From positions 15,310,275 to 15,374,274 of the forward strand of contig NC_134032.1 of assembly GCF_964204645.1 (NCBI RefSeq): a stretch of 64,000 nt of DNA. The letters run 5' to 3'. Source of the stretch: Tubulanus polymorphus. Its lineage: Eukaryota; Nemertea; Palaeonemertea; Tubulaniformes; Tubulanidae. Positions 63,634-64,000 of this stretch are shown in pieces (positions within the stretch are counted from its first letter, which is position 1; each line of letters opens with the position of its first letter). The notes under the pieces were generated by a model. It was given only the letters and a program-made list of their open reading frames with translations. It was not told the DNA's origin and searched no databases. A program made the position numbers and the translations under genes.

Positions 63634-63707
63634 TGCCCCGTGTGAGGCTCGAACTCACGACCTTCAGATTATGAGACTGACGCGCTAACCAACTGCGCCA
63701 ACGAGGC
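63634..63707 (-). tRNA. tRNA-Met(CAT), elongator
   Basis: 74 nt, identical in the mature region to 43011-43084, with anticodon CAT at 63673-63671. The first 25 bases 3' of the gene (ATTCAGCCC(A/T)CGGCGGTG) are also shared, after which a T5 run ends transcription. The 5' flanks differ beyond GCCTCG's CCGC prefix, so this is a short duplicated unit. Confidence 0.96.
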
Positions 63708-63925
63708 GGCTGATCGATTGCTAGGCCCTGTCGTTGTGACCGCTATGCGGGACAACAATGCACGCGGACTGTCGCGACGGCGTGCGACAGGAAATGATTG
63801 ACCTCACAAGAACAGGTCAGACATTAACTGAACGCTTTAAACCGGCGACGCTTAGGAGTGAAAGTTTGCCCATGGTCAAGACGTCGGCAAACCTATAGAA
63901 AACGGCAAAACCCGAAAATATTCTT

Positions 63926-64000
63926 GTTGCTATGATACGATATTGTTGAACAAAAATCCAACTATCCCTCTTCTGAACAATATATCGTATCATAGCAACA
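63926..64000. mobile_element. Foldback related to family 3, cut by window end
   Basis: TTGTTGCTATGATACGATATTGTT faces AACAATATATCGTATCATAGCAACA across about 25 bp. TGTTGCTATGA and ATTGTT words match the centre of 34470-34602. Confidence 0.7.

Overview
This is eukaryotic (animal) nuclear DNA. Genes are split by GT-AG introns, there are standard nuclear tRNA genes with internal A/B boxes and T-run ends, and most of the 64 kb is non-coding with many minisatellites, microsatellites and small palindromic elements. CpG-containing motifs are common, and the potassium channel looks invertebrate, so I infer an invertebrate bilaterian, possibly a marine spiralian such as a mollusc. The species is not identified.

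Three protein genes can be supported. (1) A KCNQ/Kv7 voltage-gated K+ channel on the + strand, 22363-39016. I could place eleven exons (S1 to stop) whose phases join into one reading frame of about 739 codons. The first exon (N-terminus) was not found and probably lies upstream. (2) A rhodopsin-class, peptide-receptor-like GPCR on the + strand, 51748-52924. Its reading frame breaks between TM6 and TM7, and the TM7 and C-tail codons follow in another frame. (3) An unrecognised basic, Ser/Arg-rich protein of 482 residues on the - strand, 46739-45291, with a splice acceptor just upstream of its ATG.

Layout. 1-22 kb: no protein genes. It holds a 1.1 kb minisatellite with higher-order structure, an 0.8 kb CT tract, many tandem arrays, and a tRNA-Gly(GCC) family (three - strand pairs at 8.7-9.05, 12.0-12.4 and 15.1-15.5 kb, plus one + strand gene at 19.9 kb). 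22-39 kb: KCNQ, with introns carrying (AT)n tracts, a 57-bp minisatellite and foldback elements. 39-45 kb: intergenic, with tRNA-Gly at 40.8 kb, tRNA-Met at 43.0 kb, a CAG repeat and a CRE cluster. 45-47 kb: the orphan gene. 47-51 kb: repeat arrays. 51.7-52.9 kb: the GPCR. 53-64 kb: repeats, a large CT tract and a second tRNA-Met at 63.6 kb.

The most notable structure lies outside the genes. Several families of short palindromic, MITE-like elements recur. In one family the arm carrying the CAGTTCCACAG motif is found both as an intact foldback and as ~44-bp tandem arrays touching intact copies, which suggests minisatellites born from foldback elements. A 47-bp minisatellite family at five loci is in places bounded by similar termini. 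A multi-hairpin GC-rich element occurs at 21.6 and 58.5 kb. A 69-bp array and several scattered sites carry a CTGANGATG-stem-CGAAAC signature that resembles hammerhead ribozymes of Penelope-like retroelements. The palindrome TGACGTCA occurs 21 times by my reading, far above chance. No transposase, reverse transcriptase or viral gene was recognised.
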